Below are positions 17,876 to 30,075 of a stretch of DNA of 64,000 nt, in pieces. Each line of letters starts with the position of its first letter. The stretch's first letter is position 1. The notes below the pieces were generated by a model. That model was not told the DNA's origin. It saw only the letters and a list, made by a program, of their open reading frames with translations, and ran no database searches. Source of the DNA: Aphelocoma coerulescens (taxonomy: Eukaryota; Chordata; Aves; Passeriformes; Corvidae); the NCBI RefSeq assembly GCF_041296385.1, contig NC_091013.1, positions 72,498,563 through 72,562,562 of the forward strand. Reading direction: 5' to 3'. The translations under genes were made by a program, and so were the position numbers.

Positions 17876-20546
17876 GTAAGTGCGGGACGAGGCCGGGCGG
17901 GCCGGGGGCTGTCCCTCCGACGACTCCCCCGGGGCGCAGCCCGCTCCCCGTACCCCGGGCGGCCCGGCAAAGCCTTTTCTCGGGGAGAGCTCCCCGAAAC
18001 AAACCCGCCCGAGGGTCGGTCCTCGGGAGAACAGGACTCCCGGGCTTAGCCGGCAGCCAGTCCGCGCTGCTGGGTGCCGGGCCGGCAGCGATAGGAGCGG
18101 CGTTCCGCCGGTGCGCAGCCGCTGCCGTCCCCGGAGGCTCAGTGCCCGGGGGTGCGCTCCGGCGGAGCAGGGTGGAATGGCCCGGAGCCCGAGGAAACGC
18201 TCGCTCTTCCTCCCACTGCTCCGCTCTCCTGCTTATAGCCACTTAGAAGATTTTTATAACCAATTATAGTCATATAAATCATCGGCCGGTGTCGCTCCGC
18301 ATTTGTTTCTGAGTCACTGGGCGCCTGCCCTTTATTAAGGTCTCCGTGCGGCCAGGCCTCCCGAGCGACGGCGGTGGCCACTTGCCCGCCCGATCCCTGC
18401 GGGCCGCGCCGTGCCCCCGGCCGGGCCGTGCTGGGCCGTGCGAGGGCGTGCCCTCCCGGGTCAGGCCGTAGCCGGCGCCGCGCTCCCTTGTGATGTTAAT
18501 ACCCCCGCAGACCCCCTCTTTTATTCCCACGGTGCATCTGCCAGGGGACATGCGTGTCCCGCGCTTTGATATACACCTTCCACGAGTGCTATCTATCCTA
18601 TCCTATTTTCTTTTTTTTTTCCTTTTTTTTTCCTTTAAAAAAATGTTTTAAAATATTTATATATAGTGGCTGGGGAAAAAAAAACAAAGAATGACGACGT
18701 TCGCAGTGAATAATGATATGGCATTCCCCTCTCATCCCCTGCCTTGCGTGACCGACGGCAGGGCCGGCGGGGGTTCCCCGGTAGGCCCGGAGCGGGAGCC
18801 CCGGCTACGCCTGTGGCCGCCGCGCCCCCGGAGAAAAGCCTCGGTGCCCCGGTGCCGACCGCTGGCACAGCCGCGTCCCTGGTGCCGGTGGCGGTGCACC
18901 TCTTACAGGCCCACCGCGCTTCCCACAGCAGCCCATGGTATTCCCACAGTTTGGGCTTGTGCGGTGGTGGCCGGTCCCTTGTCTCCATTCAAATTCTGCC
19001 TTTGGAGCCAGTGTTTATGTTAATGTGCAGAGCTGGGGGGATGAAAGCGCCTGCCGCCATTTGTTCAGTAGTGGTAATTCAAACAGAATGTGGCTGTCAT
19101 TAAGGCTTTGAGAAGGGTTTTTCTTTGATAAGATCTCCTTGTCCTGCATTGTTTGGGATTGTGTTCCCTATTCACTGGCTCTGGGGAGTTTTCTCTGATC
19201 AGGCTTGTATCTTTACAGGGTGCTTTTGTTGTGGTTTGCAGAGAGTTTACCTGAACAAAGTCAGCCTGCTAGCCATTAAGCACCTTGGGGGCAGAGACTC
19301 CCCGCCTCGGCTCCCTGGAGAACGGGAGGGCCGGGGACACAACCAGTTAAACAAGAAACCTTCGGGAAAAAGGAGGTCACCGACTGCGGCGATGCACTCT
19401 CCCCGGCTGCTCGCTGGGATTCGCCTACGGATTCCATTGCGTTTTCGGTGTTTGGTTTGGGTTTTTTTGTTCGTTTGTTTGTTGGCTTGGGGTTTTTTTA
19501 ACTCTGAAGTTGCACGTCACACTTCCAGGCTTTCCAAGAAATCCCCTTAGCTCCCATGCCGGAACAGAAAATGGGGAGCTGGGCCGGTACACGAGTGGTT
19601 CCCTGCGACCGCTCCCGATTCTCCATCCTTAGATCGCTGTTTCTCTTCTAGAAACGAAATCACCGTGCCCTGAACGGGCCTTTTCTCTCTTTCCCTTTTC
19701 CTGTTTCTCTATAAGAAGTTTATTGTCGCTCGGGAAGGCAAAACAAAACCAAAAGGCCAACAAGTGCGCAGTAAAGTTGTCTCCGTGCAAAGCCGGGGTG
19801 TGCGGTGGGGCCAGGGCTCCAACCGGGGCTGGGAGCCTGCGCCCATGTCTCCAAGGAGCTGCGGGACGTCTCCTCTCCTCTGCTGTGCTCAGCAGAGCCC
19901 AGGGCAGGGGGAAACGAGTAGCCAGCTCGGGAGGGGGGGGATAGGACTGCTCCTGATCGCTCTGCACCGCAGAGAGGATGGCTGCGGTCAACTCTGCCCT
20001 TTGGCTTTGACTTTCTCAACCCTGGCTTTGTGCTTCGCAGTTAAAACCAGGACGAAAGACAAGTACCGCGTCGTGTACACCGACCACCAGCGGCTGGAGC
20101 TGGAGAAGGAGTTTCACTACAGCCGCTACATCACCATCAGGAGAAAAGCGGAGCTGGCCTCCAACCTGGGGCTGTCGGAGAGGCAGGTCTGTCCCGAGAG
20201 TGGCGCTCCCTACGCTCACCACGTGTGGCCGGGCTGCGCGGGGGCAGGGATGCGCGGGACGGGGCTGCGCGGGGGCGGATCGCGCGCGGTTGGGATGCGC
20301 TCTCGGTGAGAGCCGCTGAGAGGGGGATACATCCCCGGCGAACCGCTCCCCCTCACTCCCCTGTCCACCCCCCGGCAGGTGAAAATCTGGTTCCAGAATA
20401 GGCGTGCGAAGGAGAGGAAGATCAACAAGAAGAAGCTGCAGCAAGCGCAGCCCGGCGGCGCGGAGCCCCTCAGCCCCAGCGCCTCATTGCAGGGTCCCGC
20501 GGCGGGGGCGGCCGCCGCCGGGCTGGGCCCCGGTGCCCCGCAGTGA
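17374..20546 (+). CDS. CDX2: CDX2, caudal-type homeodomain transcription factor
   Basis: A nuclear DNA-binding regulator of posterior body axis and intestinal epithelium, and the posterior ParaHox gene. Three coding exons, 17374-17875, 20041-20186 and 20379-20546, join in frame (GT-AG) to a 271-residue protein. Visible: the conserved N-terminus ([27 protein letters not shown]), the caudal activation region ([17 protein letters not shown]), a His-rich tract near residues 107-118, the hexapeptide-like [10 protein letters not shown] just before the homeodomain, and a complete homeodomain ([20 protein letters not shown] to [19 protein letters not shown]). The second intron splits the homeodomain between Gln and Val, as in other CDX genes. 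The start is the ATG at 17374 (context gccagcATG); an in-frame ATG at 17344 would add ten residues absent from the family. Human CDX2 has 313 residues; this copy lacks its alanine run and Gln/Pro-rich tail. Identity over CDX1 and CDX4 rests on the N-terminus and the FLT3/PDX1 neighbours. Confidence 0.95.
17876..20040 (+). other. CDX2: CDX2 intron 1
   Basis: A 2.2-kb intron. The first part is CpG-rich. A less C+G-rich block at about 19040-19290 carries CTTTGAT (19123-19129) and AACAAAG (19254-19260), both matching TCF/LEF sites. Mammalian Cdx2 has intronic enhancers, so this block is a candidate for one. T-rich low-complexity sequence is at 18604-18640. Confidence 0.6.
20041..20186 (+). CDS. 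CDX2: CDX2 exon 2 (first two thirds of homeodomain)
   Basis: 146 nt. It encodes [18 protein letters not shown] and then [17 protein letters not shown] up to LSERQ, which covers helix 1, helix 2 and the turn. Acceptor 'gtgcttcgcag', donor 'gtctgt' at 20187. Confidence 0.95.
20379..20546 (+). CDS. CDX2: CDX2 exon 3 (recognition helix and C-terminus)
   Basis: 168 nt ending in TGA at 20544-20546. It encodes the recognition helix [14 protein letters not shown], a basic extension [10 protein letters not shown], then [10 protein letters not shown] and an Ala/Gly-rich end. The last residues differ from the mammalian C-terminus. Confidence 0.95.
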   Translation: MKIWFQNRRAKERKINKKKLQQAQPGGAEPLSPSASLQGPAAGAAAAGLGPGAPQ

Positions 20547-20900
20547 CAGCGGCCGGGGACAGCGGCGCAGGGGCTGCTGCAGGACGCAGCGGATCGGGCC
20601 GGGCCGGGGGGCACGGTGGGAGCGGCCCCCCGATGCACTACACCGCCCCGCGGGGCCGGCCGTGTGTACAGGTGTACAGTGTATGTGTCTCGTCGTCCGG
20701 GGGAAGCGTGTCCATCGCTTTATTAATATTATTATTATTATGTTCGGGTGCTTTTTTTACCCTGGAATTTGTTAGATAAAGTGGGGGCACTGCCCGCCAG
20801 TCAACCCCCGGTATATCTCAGGGATCGGTCCAAAAGACCTTAGAAATGTTGTTGGGCTAATGATGAATTTTAGCAGGAAAAAAAAAATTAAAGCACATTT
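20547..20900 (+). other. CDX2: CDX2 3'UTR (probable)
   Basis: Non-coding sequence after the CDX2 stop. It contains 'ttattaatattattattatt' and ends near a possible polyadenylation hexamer ATTAAA at 20887-20892, followed by a T-rich run. A longer 3'UTR reaching the AATAAA at 22654-22659 cannot be excluded. Confidence 0.45.
20887..20892 (+). terminator. CDX2: Candidate CDX2 polyadenylation signal (ATTAAA)
   Basis: ATTAAA variant hexamer about 340 bases after the stop, followed within 10-30 bases by a T-rich stretch. Such a 3'UTR would be shorter than I expect from mammalian CDX2. Confidence 0.3.
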
Positions 20901-23900
20901 TTTTTTTATTTTATATTTTATTTTATTTTCTTCTTGCAACCATGAATATGCAATATGTTCATTCTGCCCTAAGGGTCAGAGCAGACAAGATAAGGGACTG
21001 TTTAAACGTTCAGAAGTGAATTGCTTAACGTTAGACACTTGTAAAAGAGCCCATAAATCCAGTGCAGATAGTCATCCATCCAGATTTATTAGCTGCAGTG
21101 CAGAAAAATTGAAAGAATTTCATCCCTTCTGAAAAAGGTGTCCTGTCATGCTGGAGTGAGGAGCCTTGTTTGCATGTGCAATGTCCCCTTGGTTAAACTA
21201 TGTGCTGTTTCTCACATCCTTATAATTTCTGTCCTTACAATTTCTGTCTTGTTGGCGGGAGGGGGCGGGAGGGGAGGGGGGGGAATGTGTTTCAGTTGAT
21301 ATTCCAAAATTCCCTTGATTTTATCAGCTTTATGTAAGCTTCATCACAGCTCCGTCAGAAGCAGAAATCCTCGGAGGAACTCTGCTGTATCAGAGCCTAC
21401 TTTGCACAGGCTGTGGCCCATTTCCACATGCTGGCTAGATGGAGGACACCAGGGTGGAGATGCCAAACGACTCACTTAGACAGAGATGAAAACGAGAAAA
21501 GTCCAGCTGATTTGGCCAAATCGCCCTGGCTGTTTGCCATATGTATTTCTTACTTAGGGATGGGAGAAGCCCAGCTGTGAAGTGAGGCCAAGTTGGAGCA
21601 GTCGCGCTGCAGCCAGTGCCCTTGGCTGGGTGTGCAGCCAGCTCATGTGGGCCTGCACCTTGGCAGGGATGGGAGCACTGTCCAGCCCCAAACACTTTAC
21701 GTGGATTATTGATTTCCCCAGGATTTAGGCCCATGCTGTTCAGTTTTTCTCATCAAATTTATTTAAGTTATTCCATTTGCCTTCTTTGAGGTGCTTTGGT
21801 TTTTCCTCATTGAAGCTTTTCTTATCTTTTTGTTAAAAGCCAAAGCCAAATGCCAGCAGCATCTACAGAACTACATGGGGAGAATGGTTTAGTCAGGGCC
21901 TGACCCTACTGACAAGGCAGCTCTCTCTGCCTGAGGGAACTTGGGGAAATGGAAAGCACCAGCCCCAAAGTCTCTGCACTGCATTTTTTCTGCATGCAGC
22001 TCTGTGCCTTGCCAGGCCAGGGGCTGGCCGTCCAACAGCAGACATGTGGCCATGCAGACCTGATCCAGGACTCCTATGCCTGGGAGAAGACCTTGGTGAG
22101 AGGCAGCAGCTCTGGTGCAAGGAACCTGCTTGAGTTTCTGCTGCTTATGTGGTCTCTGAAGTGGGTCTGGCCAGGAGGCATGGGTGCAGCACCAAAGCAG
22201 CTATGCTCATTGCGCATGGGCTTGACACACAGCACGTCCTGCTGGGTCCAATGTTCACGGTTTCCTCCTGATCAGGGGGACGCAGGAGCCAGATTCATCC
22301 TTCTGCGACTCTAAAAGGCCCTTGGATTGTTCTGGAGGAGCTGCTGGGGACAACGAAAGCTGAGCAGCACCCAAAGCGAGGGTTTTGGTTCTGCAGCAGC
22401 AGCCCTAAACCCGCGCAGAGCGGTTGCACCAGGGCTCTCTGAGCTAGAAGGGCTTTGCAGGCACCACGACCCACTCCTCCCTCTGCGCTGTCCCCGGGCT
22501 CGAGGGCTCTCGGGCGGCAGCAGCCAGGGCGCAGCAGCCCCGGGCGGGGCCGCTCCTTCGAGGATGTCCTCTGGAGCCCGGGGCCACCCCCGCAGCATTG
22601 ATCCCAGCCCGGCTGCTGCCGGAGCTGCTGCGCGTTGCTGCGATACGCCTGTCAATAAACCCTGTTTGGATTGTGGAGCAGAGCGCAAGGTTTGTTTGTT
22701 TAGTGGTTAGAGGTTCAAAAGTCGGCATTGTCCCACTGCAAATGAGCACAAGTTTTTTCTCCCTAAGGAAAAGCTGGCTCTGCTGAGTGGGAGGGAGAGA
22801 TATCGGTGGGCCCTTTTATTTGCTTCCAGGAATAATTAATGGCAGTGAGAAAAAAGATGACCACGGAGTTATGAAAGACCATCAATAAGTAAATTAATCA
22901 CAAAGGCTCTGGGGGTGTAAGAAGTGCTGCTTGCTGTGGTTTTGTTGGCATTGGCCCATGCCCATGGGGCTGGGGTGACACGGAACTGGCAGAATCCAGG
23001 ACTCCTTACTGCAGTGGTGGCACACAGTTGCCCCTGGCACCAGCCCAGTCATGGCAACATTTGGGACAGTCCCTGTAATCTTTCAGTAGTGTGCTTCGTG
23101 GGTTAGGGTTTTTTAATGCTGGAAGTGTGAAAATTTCTTTCTTGCATGTAGGACTTTTGAGAAAGAGAGCTGCCCTCATTAAGGTGAGCTGCTTGATGTC
23201 CACAGAAGTTTTTCTCCTAAAAGTTCATTAGAGACATACAAACAACCCCGACCCCTTTTAAACATCCCCATTCCAGATCTCTTGCTCTCTCTGTTAGCAA
23301 GCATTCATTTTCTGAGCTCTCCTCAAATCCTTGACTCTGGCAATGCAGAACTCAAATTTCTGAGTGTAAGAAGCAAGCAACCAAGCAAATCATATCCACT
23401 CCAATTTCAAATATGTCCCATCTCCCGTCCCCAAGCTAGCAAACCACCAACCTTCTGTCTTCCTTTATATTCCTCATGCACCATAAAGGAGTGTGACAAG
23501 GAACAAATTGGGTAGCCTGTTTATTTGAGTGGGTATTTACGTGCACCTGGATCAGTCCATAGCTGAACCATGACATTGAACTAGGTCTGTTTGTCAGAGG
23601 TGACCCCCCTGATCAACCCATGGGTGTTTTCACTTCACACAGAGCTCCATGCTGTCCTGCAGCAGAAAGCCAAGACAGATTGATGGGGCCCAACAGGTCA
23701 GAGCTGCTGCACCTTGCTCGCCTGACGTGGGCTGGAGCAGAAGTCCATGAAAAAAAATCCAGGAAATAGAAAGTTTGGCCCCAAATTTGCAGGATGGAAG
23801 TCCCCTGCTCTCCCTCTCTTGTCAGATCTTCCTGCTTCTATCACTGTACAATAACAAACCAATTAGGATTCCTTCTCTTGGATTAACTCTTAGGCAAATA

Positions 23901-25576
23901 CCAGTTTCTCAAGAAAGCTCTTTGAGTTTGGGGCAAGGGACAACAATATGTGTCATAACCCACCATGGGAAGAACAGTAAGGTCCTTAGAGGACTTGAAT
24001 GGCATCTAGAGCAAATGTCTGCTTCCTCCTATCTGAAGTATCTTTTAGGAGCACTTCATGTGTCCTCAGTCTGATGGCTGAGCACTCTGGATCTGCAGGA
24101 TGAAGACAGTAAGCTTTTTTAAAAAATAGTAAAAATAAAAATCTTACATTAGGAGTAAGCAACAACTTCTGATATATTCTCCATCCAGCTTTTCGCCCAC
24201 ACAAGTGACCTCTGTGAGACAGGCTGTTTCCATCTGTGGATGAAGCAGTGGCTAGAAGCACATACCACAGCCATCTAACAGAGGGCAGAGCCCATCCTTC
24301 AGAAACAGAAGGGGGTTTGCTAAGGCTGACTGAAATCATGGCTCCAGAGGACTGTGTGAGGCCATAGGTTTCTCTTTGCTACTCCATCAGCAGCTGGTGT
24401 GGAAGAGGAAATCATGAAGCATACAATTCTGTTGACACAGCTCTGCTGTGTCATAGCCAAAATTCATGACCAATTACTTTCCCTCGGTCCCACACAAGTA
24501 ATGGAGCTGTGTGCTGAAGTTTAGAGCAGACAGAGCTGAAAGCAAACCTTGAATTGATGCCAGAGAAGCAGCACTGGAGGCCTTCCAGGAAGCAAACAGC
24601 TTGTAAATGGTAACAAAAGTCAGCAGGACACAAGTCCATGGAGAGCAGTCCAGCTGCACAGGTAGCTCAGTGAGAGGACAAGGCCACCTTGGAGTGAGAG
24701 GTCATGAGATGTGTGGCCTGGTGCAGCAGAGTACAGGTGCCAAGGAGGCGCATGCTAGGAACCTCCCTAGCAAAACAGCTCTGGTTACTGTCAGAAAGCC
24801 ATGGCAGAGAAGTGTCAGGAACCTCTGGGGACAGATGGGAACAAGCTCTCCCAGAAGCCTTAGCAGCCTTCTGGGCTTTGCTCCAGAACAGCTCTTTGAT
24901 GGAGCAGGATGTTCCCGCTGTCCTTGCTGATGAGGAAGGGCTGTTTCCTTCTCACCTACATGTTCTGCCATGCTGTGACTCAGGTGAACACAGTTTCTTC
25001 TAATTAATGTCACAGCTTCTGCAATGCCCCCAGTTCCATTCTCAGTTTTTGACACTTTCAGATGTCAAACTTACCCTCCTTGAAAGAGGGCAATGGAGAA
25101 CTACTTGCAAAGAAACAGGAAAAATTCGAGCTATTCACAAAAACAAACAGTTTGTTGCCAGGAGACTGGAATTAGAGACCTGGGAATCCCTTTCAAGCCC
25201 TGCATTTTTAATTGAGGTATCATCTGTTTTGGGATGACACCCACTGGATCCCCTTGCTTCAAAGTAGGTACAGGAAAACATAGGATGAAAACTCATGGAT
25301 GATTCTCATTACATGTTCACACAGATGTCTAGATACCAATCTGTGGCATTCAATATGCTCCAGTCCAGTTAACCATTGACAAGTAACAGGAATAATTTTC
25401 TCTTTGCTTCTAATTTCCTCTAATTAAAATACTAACTAAGCTAATATAAAATCGAATGTAATCTGTATAATAGATAACCTATTTAATGTAATATCTAACC
25501 TATTGGTCCAGGTAGATGTTTTGATTCAATTTTTCAAATTAAGGAAAGTTCATCATTACCTTTCTTAGGTGTGCTC
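20901..25576. other. Intergenic, CDX2 downstream flank
   Basis: No coding gene recognised. A CpG-rich patch at about 22440-22630 is followed by AATAAA at 22654-22659 and a GT-rich stretch. A TAAT-rich block at about 22820-22900 (ggaataattaatggc, aagtaaattaatcac) resembles a conserved non-coding element. Confidence 0.55.
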
Positions 25577-25878
25577 CATAGAATCATATCATAGTGTGGG
25601 TTGGAAAGCACCTTTAAAACTCATCTAGAACCTACTGCCCTGCAATGAGCAGGGACATCTTCAAATGGATCACGCTGCTCAGAGCCCCATCCAGCCTGAC
25701 CTTGAATGTTTCCAGGGATGGGGCATCCACCCTTCTCTGAGCAATCCATGCCCTTTATGCCCGCTCAGAGAAACAAGTTCCAGTGTTTTGTCACTCTCAT
25801 TGTAAAAATTTCTTTCTTATATCTGGTATAAATGTAGCCTCCTTTAGTTTAAGTCTCTAACAGCTCATTTCCAACCCG
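25577..25878 (-). mobile_element. CR1 LINE 3' end
   Basis: Reads as the reverse complement of a CR1 3' end: 'catagaatcatatcatag' at the outer edge corresponds to the 3' terminal octamer-type repeat, followed by 'gggttggaaagcacctttaa', 'gagccccatccagcctgacc', 'ttccagggatggggcatcca' and 'atttctttcttatatctggt'. It is inserted between CDX2 and PDX1. Confidence 0.92.
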
Positions 25879-28800
25879 CTGATCCCTAGCACTTGAGTTG
25901 GACTGAAGAAAATTAGAAAGATGCCAAATGTAACATCTACCCCTCAGTGCCCCCACAGCCAGCTGCAACAGGCAGGGTTGGGGGAACAAAACCACTGCTT
26001 TTAGTGCCATTCCAAAGAAGAGAACAAGCCAAACAGAACACATGAAACTTCCCTGCTTTCAGCATTCTTCTTCCCTTAGTCACCCAGGTATTTTTGGGCA
26101 GCTGTCGCAAGTTTGTGCAGTTTTGTTTTTGAGTCAGATCCTGTTCCCCTGACATGTCTTGCTGCCTTCCACAGAGTCACAGCCTGTCCTACAGATAACT
26201 TGCATAGACCCAAAGACCTTTGTGAGAGAAAAACTGCCTTATCTCCTGCATTCTTTGGAAAGGGATGTTCCTCACTGTCCTGTCCCTTCCTCTGCTGGCA
26301 GACAAGACAAGCTTTCAGCCCTGGAAACCGAGATTGCTTGTGGTCTAATTTTTCCATGCCATGGTATGACCATGCAAACAGAAAGATTATGTAAGGCTAC
26401 AAGACTTGCTTGGTCTCTTGCCTCCCTGAGTGACAACAGCTAGGGCTTTCAACAAAGGCTTGCTTGTAATCAAGTCCTTGGAGAACATCCTGATGCAGAA
26501 CTCAAACAGAAACCAGGTGCATGATTCAGGGCACTCCACGATCAGGTGGGTCTCAGGATTTTTAAGATCACAATTCTGCTTTTAGGCACCTCGAGTGCAG
26601 TATGGGCAAGACATGGACACCAAGCGGCCTTCTGACCCTCCAAAGGCATTTAAACTCCTAAAGCAAGCAAGAGTCAAGAGGCATAAGTATCCAAGATTTT
26701 TCTTCCTTCTTCCAGAGTTTGAAAATGAGCCAATTACTCTCATGGAGATTGCTGGAAGTGATATAAAGAGCAGTGCAACAGTTAACTACTAACGTTCCTT
26801 TAAAGATGACTCAAGCTTTTGATTATATACTCTCTTGATCTAGGGATTTTTTTTGTTATTTGTAAAATTTCAGGTGAGATGAAATTTACATTGGTGAGAA
26901 TCATTTCCTATCCATAATACCAAAGAATTTTTATTCCAGCTTAAAATAAAAATGTGCTCTTTTAAGAATAATCAAATCACTCATTTTTCATACATTTTAA
27001 GTGCATAAGTGTATGTAGTTTTTCTGGCAATTATGCTTATTTTTTTAGATCTTCTTTCATCCCCACCAAGGCCCTTATATACGTATACAGAGGTGGAGGT
27101 AGAGCTAAACATGGAGATCTGAAAATGGGGCTCTGAAAACCTTGCACAACTACTCCCAGGAATGTAGTGACTCAGAAGAAAAAGCGACTTTCTCTTATCA
27201 GGAGCGTGTTTCTTCCTCGAGGACTTCAATCTAGAAACATGATCCTTTTTCTGTTCCCAGTAACGACGTCCTGCTCTTCCAAGGCCAGAGCAACACTTTG
27301 GACCTACTCTTTCATCCTCAGTCACTCCCTCACCAGTCTCCTATCGTGGCTCCAAAGGTGTTTTCCATCCTCAGAGGCTTGGTCTCTGCTGACGGCTCCT
27401 GCCGGTAAAACATGCTCTTTGTTATCTCTTTGCCTGTGGGCACACGTTCCTGAATTGGAGCAGGAAAACATCGACACTGGCCCAAGGACAGCAGCTGCTC
27501 CAGCAGGGGCAGATGGGGCTGGAATGGCGAGGGTCCAGCAGTCCAGCAAAGTCTGTGGTGGTTCAGAGTCTGGGGGGATTCAGCCTGCTCCTATGCACAT
27601 CCCTACTCAGGTGTACTACCATGGACACCTGAAAACCTGCCTCCTTCCCTCTTGGCCTAGGAAAGTGCTCCTATATGCTCCATGGGCTGGAACCTACTAT
27701 CACACAAATATCCTGGTCCTGACCCCCGAGAGACAGCAAAATTCAAGTGTAGAAGGAGAAAGAAAAGAAGGAATTTTCCTGTCTCAGAGATAAGGAGATT
27801 ATTTCTGCCATGGTAAGGGAAAGAGCAGGGGCTGCAGTGCCAAGTGCTCCAGGAGGCAGGGGATGTCCTCAGTGGCACCTGCTGCCTCCCTGCTGAGAGG
27901 GAGCCCAGGCACCACTACTGCAGGCAGCAGTGCCACTCACCCCGACCTGGCAGCTGCCTGTGCCTTGTGAGCCTCCCGTGGTCTGCGATGTGCCCTGAGG
28001 TCCAGAGCAAAGGGAGAACCTGCCGAGAGGGACACAGCTAAATGCTCCACAGCAGCTTTCAGAGCCCACAAAAAACACAGAAGGAAGGAAGGAGTGAGAC
28101 CTCAGAAGCCACTGCTCCATTCCAGGTGGGTCCCTCACTGTGCTTCACCATGCCACTCCCCTCCCGGTCCACCCAACCTGTTCAACTCACTGGTCGCTTC
28201 CTGACAGTCCAGGAAGAAGCAAGGGCCAGTATGAAGTGTTAGGACCACAGTCAGCACAAAATGATGATTCATGCTGAAGGAAGAAGCAGTGTGTTTTTAT
28301 CTGACTTTAAATGTTTAACCTCACTCAATCTACTTTTCCACTATGAACATCATGCTCTATGTGTGCTGTTTTATAAAAGTCACAAGACTTTTCTCCCAAA
28401 TCAGCATGTGCTCAGATCCCTTCAGCAGTGCTCTTCAAATTCAAGCCAGTCCTTGAATTTGTTTTTGAGTCAGATCCTGTTCCTCTGACCCATTCCCCTG
28501 ACTGTTCCCCTGTCCAGCCGGTTCAGAGGTTCTCAGCCTGGCTCCTAGATACTGCACTGCTCTGGCATCCTGCAGCATCAAACCCCTTGAGCAGAGTACT
28601 TGTCTCACAAAGTCAAGATCAATGTAGTTGCATTTCTTCACTCTCATGGAAATTCTCTGAAGTCATTCAGAGCCAGCTTAGGTGACAGAAATCTTCCTTC
28701 CTGCAGTCAAGTTGCCCATTCGATAAGCGAAGGTAGGGCTGAATTCCTACATCTGTCCAAACAGATTGGAAAGTGCTAGGAAATATTCCTGGGCACTGCA

Positions 28801-29530
28801 GCTCAATCAGCTGTTAGTAAATGACTGGCATGGTCCACCGCCAGACGTTGGCTTGGGCCAGCTTTTGCTTGCCCAGGAAACCTCTGGGCAGAGATTTAAA
28901 GCCAGGACAAGCAATAGACTGTTTTCAGGATGCAGTTTAGGTACAGCCAACCTGTTCTAGAGGGTAACAGAGAAGTCGCCTGCATTTGGTGACCATTTGG
29001 TGACAGCTGGGCTCAGCTCTGAGGGCTGATCTCGGGGCATGCACAACTTACAGGGGTACTCAGAATCCTAAGTGGCACTGAAATCATGTGAGCCATGAGT
29101 TCCAGAAAGGCATTCCTGCTTGTGTTTTTTGTAAGAAGACCTGGATACCTGGAGACATGATCACTCCTAGTGAAATGTCCCAGGAGATCCACTCTTTTCT
29201 GTTTACTTCCTCACCAGCAAGGCAAAAGCACCAGAACTGGGGTAGATGCTCCAGCTGTGTTGAACTCACAGGACTGATTCCTGATGTTATTGCCAAGATG
29301 CTGCCCAGCATTGTGCCTGTGCAGTTGGTAGGGCTGAACCACCACGATGAGGACAGCTGCCAGCACCCACCTGCCAACTCCAGCCCGCTGGCACACTGGC
29401 CAAGAGCAACCTGAGCCTTTGGCTTTCAGCAGGGAACTGCCACCTGTCTCCTCACAGCCAAAACTGTTGTCTTTGCAGCATCTCTGTGTTGTGGGGCTGG
29501 AATGGGGTCGGGACATGCTCCTAGGAGCAT
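25879..29530. other. Intergenic, no gene recognised
   Basis: Mixed-composition sequence without recognisable exons. One notable detail is a nearly identical stretch of about 30 bases at 26121-26152 and 28456-28487 (core 'gagtcagatcctgttcc'). Flanking sequence is not similar, so this is either a remnant of an old repeat or chance. Confidence 0.5.
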
Positions 29531-29907
29531 GGGAGGGAGGAAGGGAGAAAGGAAGGAAGGGGAGAAAGGAAGGAAGGGAAGGAAGGGGAGAAAGGAAGGA
29601 AGGGGAGAAAGGGGGAAGGGAGGGAGGGAGGGAGGGAGGGAGGGAGGGAGGGAGGAAGGAAGGAAGGAAGGAAGGAAGGAAGGAAGGAAGGAAGGAAGGA
29701 AGGAAGGAAGGAAGGAAGGAAGGAAGGAAGGAAGGAAGGAAGGAAGGAAGGAAGGAAGGAAGGAAGGAAGGAAGGAAGGAAGGAAGGAAGGAAGGAAGGA
29801 AGGAAGGAAGGAAGGAAGGAAGGAAGGAAGGAAGGAAGGAAGGAAGGAAGGAAGGAAGGAAGGAAGGAAGGAAGGAAGGAAGGAAGGAAGGAAGGAAGGA
29901 AGGAAGG
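29531..29907 (+). repeat. (GGAA)n / (GGGA)n microsatellite
   Basis: A pure-purine tract of nearly 380 bases: imperfect (GGAA/GGGA) at 29531-29616, (GGGA)n at 29617-29653, then an essentially uninterrupted (GGAA)n of about 63 units. It opens long artefactual frames on both strands (Lys/Glu/Gly/Arg on +, Pro/Ser/Phe/Leu on -), which are not genes. Such mirror-repeat purine tracts can form triplex DNA and can bind ETS factors. Confidence 0.98.
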
Positions 29908-30075
29908 GCTGCAGTGTCGTGGCGCCGCGGGCAGGTGGCAGCGTGGCGGCGGCTCCGTCAGGTCCCTCCCGGCTCTGCGCCCTCCCGGCCCCGCCGGGCT
30001 CGGGGGGGATGCCCCCGGGGTTCTCCGGGAGGGGGTTGCGTTCTGCCAGCCCCAACATGCCCCGCTGAGTAGCTG
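29908..30075. promoter_or_regulatory. Small CpG-rich patch beside the (GGAA)n tract
   Basis: A C+G- and CpG-rich segment directly after the microsatellite, with no recognisable coding content. It could be a small CpG island or remnant of the original sequence in which the purine tract expanded. Confidence 0.35.

Noticed and set aside
17182..17970. A 262-codon minus-strand frame opposite CDX2 exon 1
   Set aside because: A shadow of the CDX2 reading frame, rich in Val/Gly from the antisense of the His tract.
26121..28487. Shared stretch of about 30 bases at 26121-26152 and 28456-28487
   Set aside because: Too short to define a repeat; flanks do not match. Could be a relic of an old element, but not supportable as a feature.
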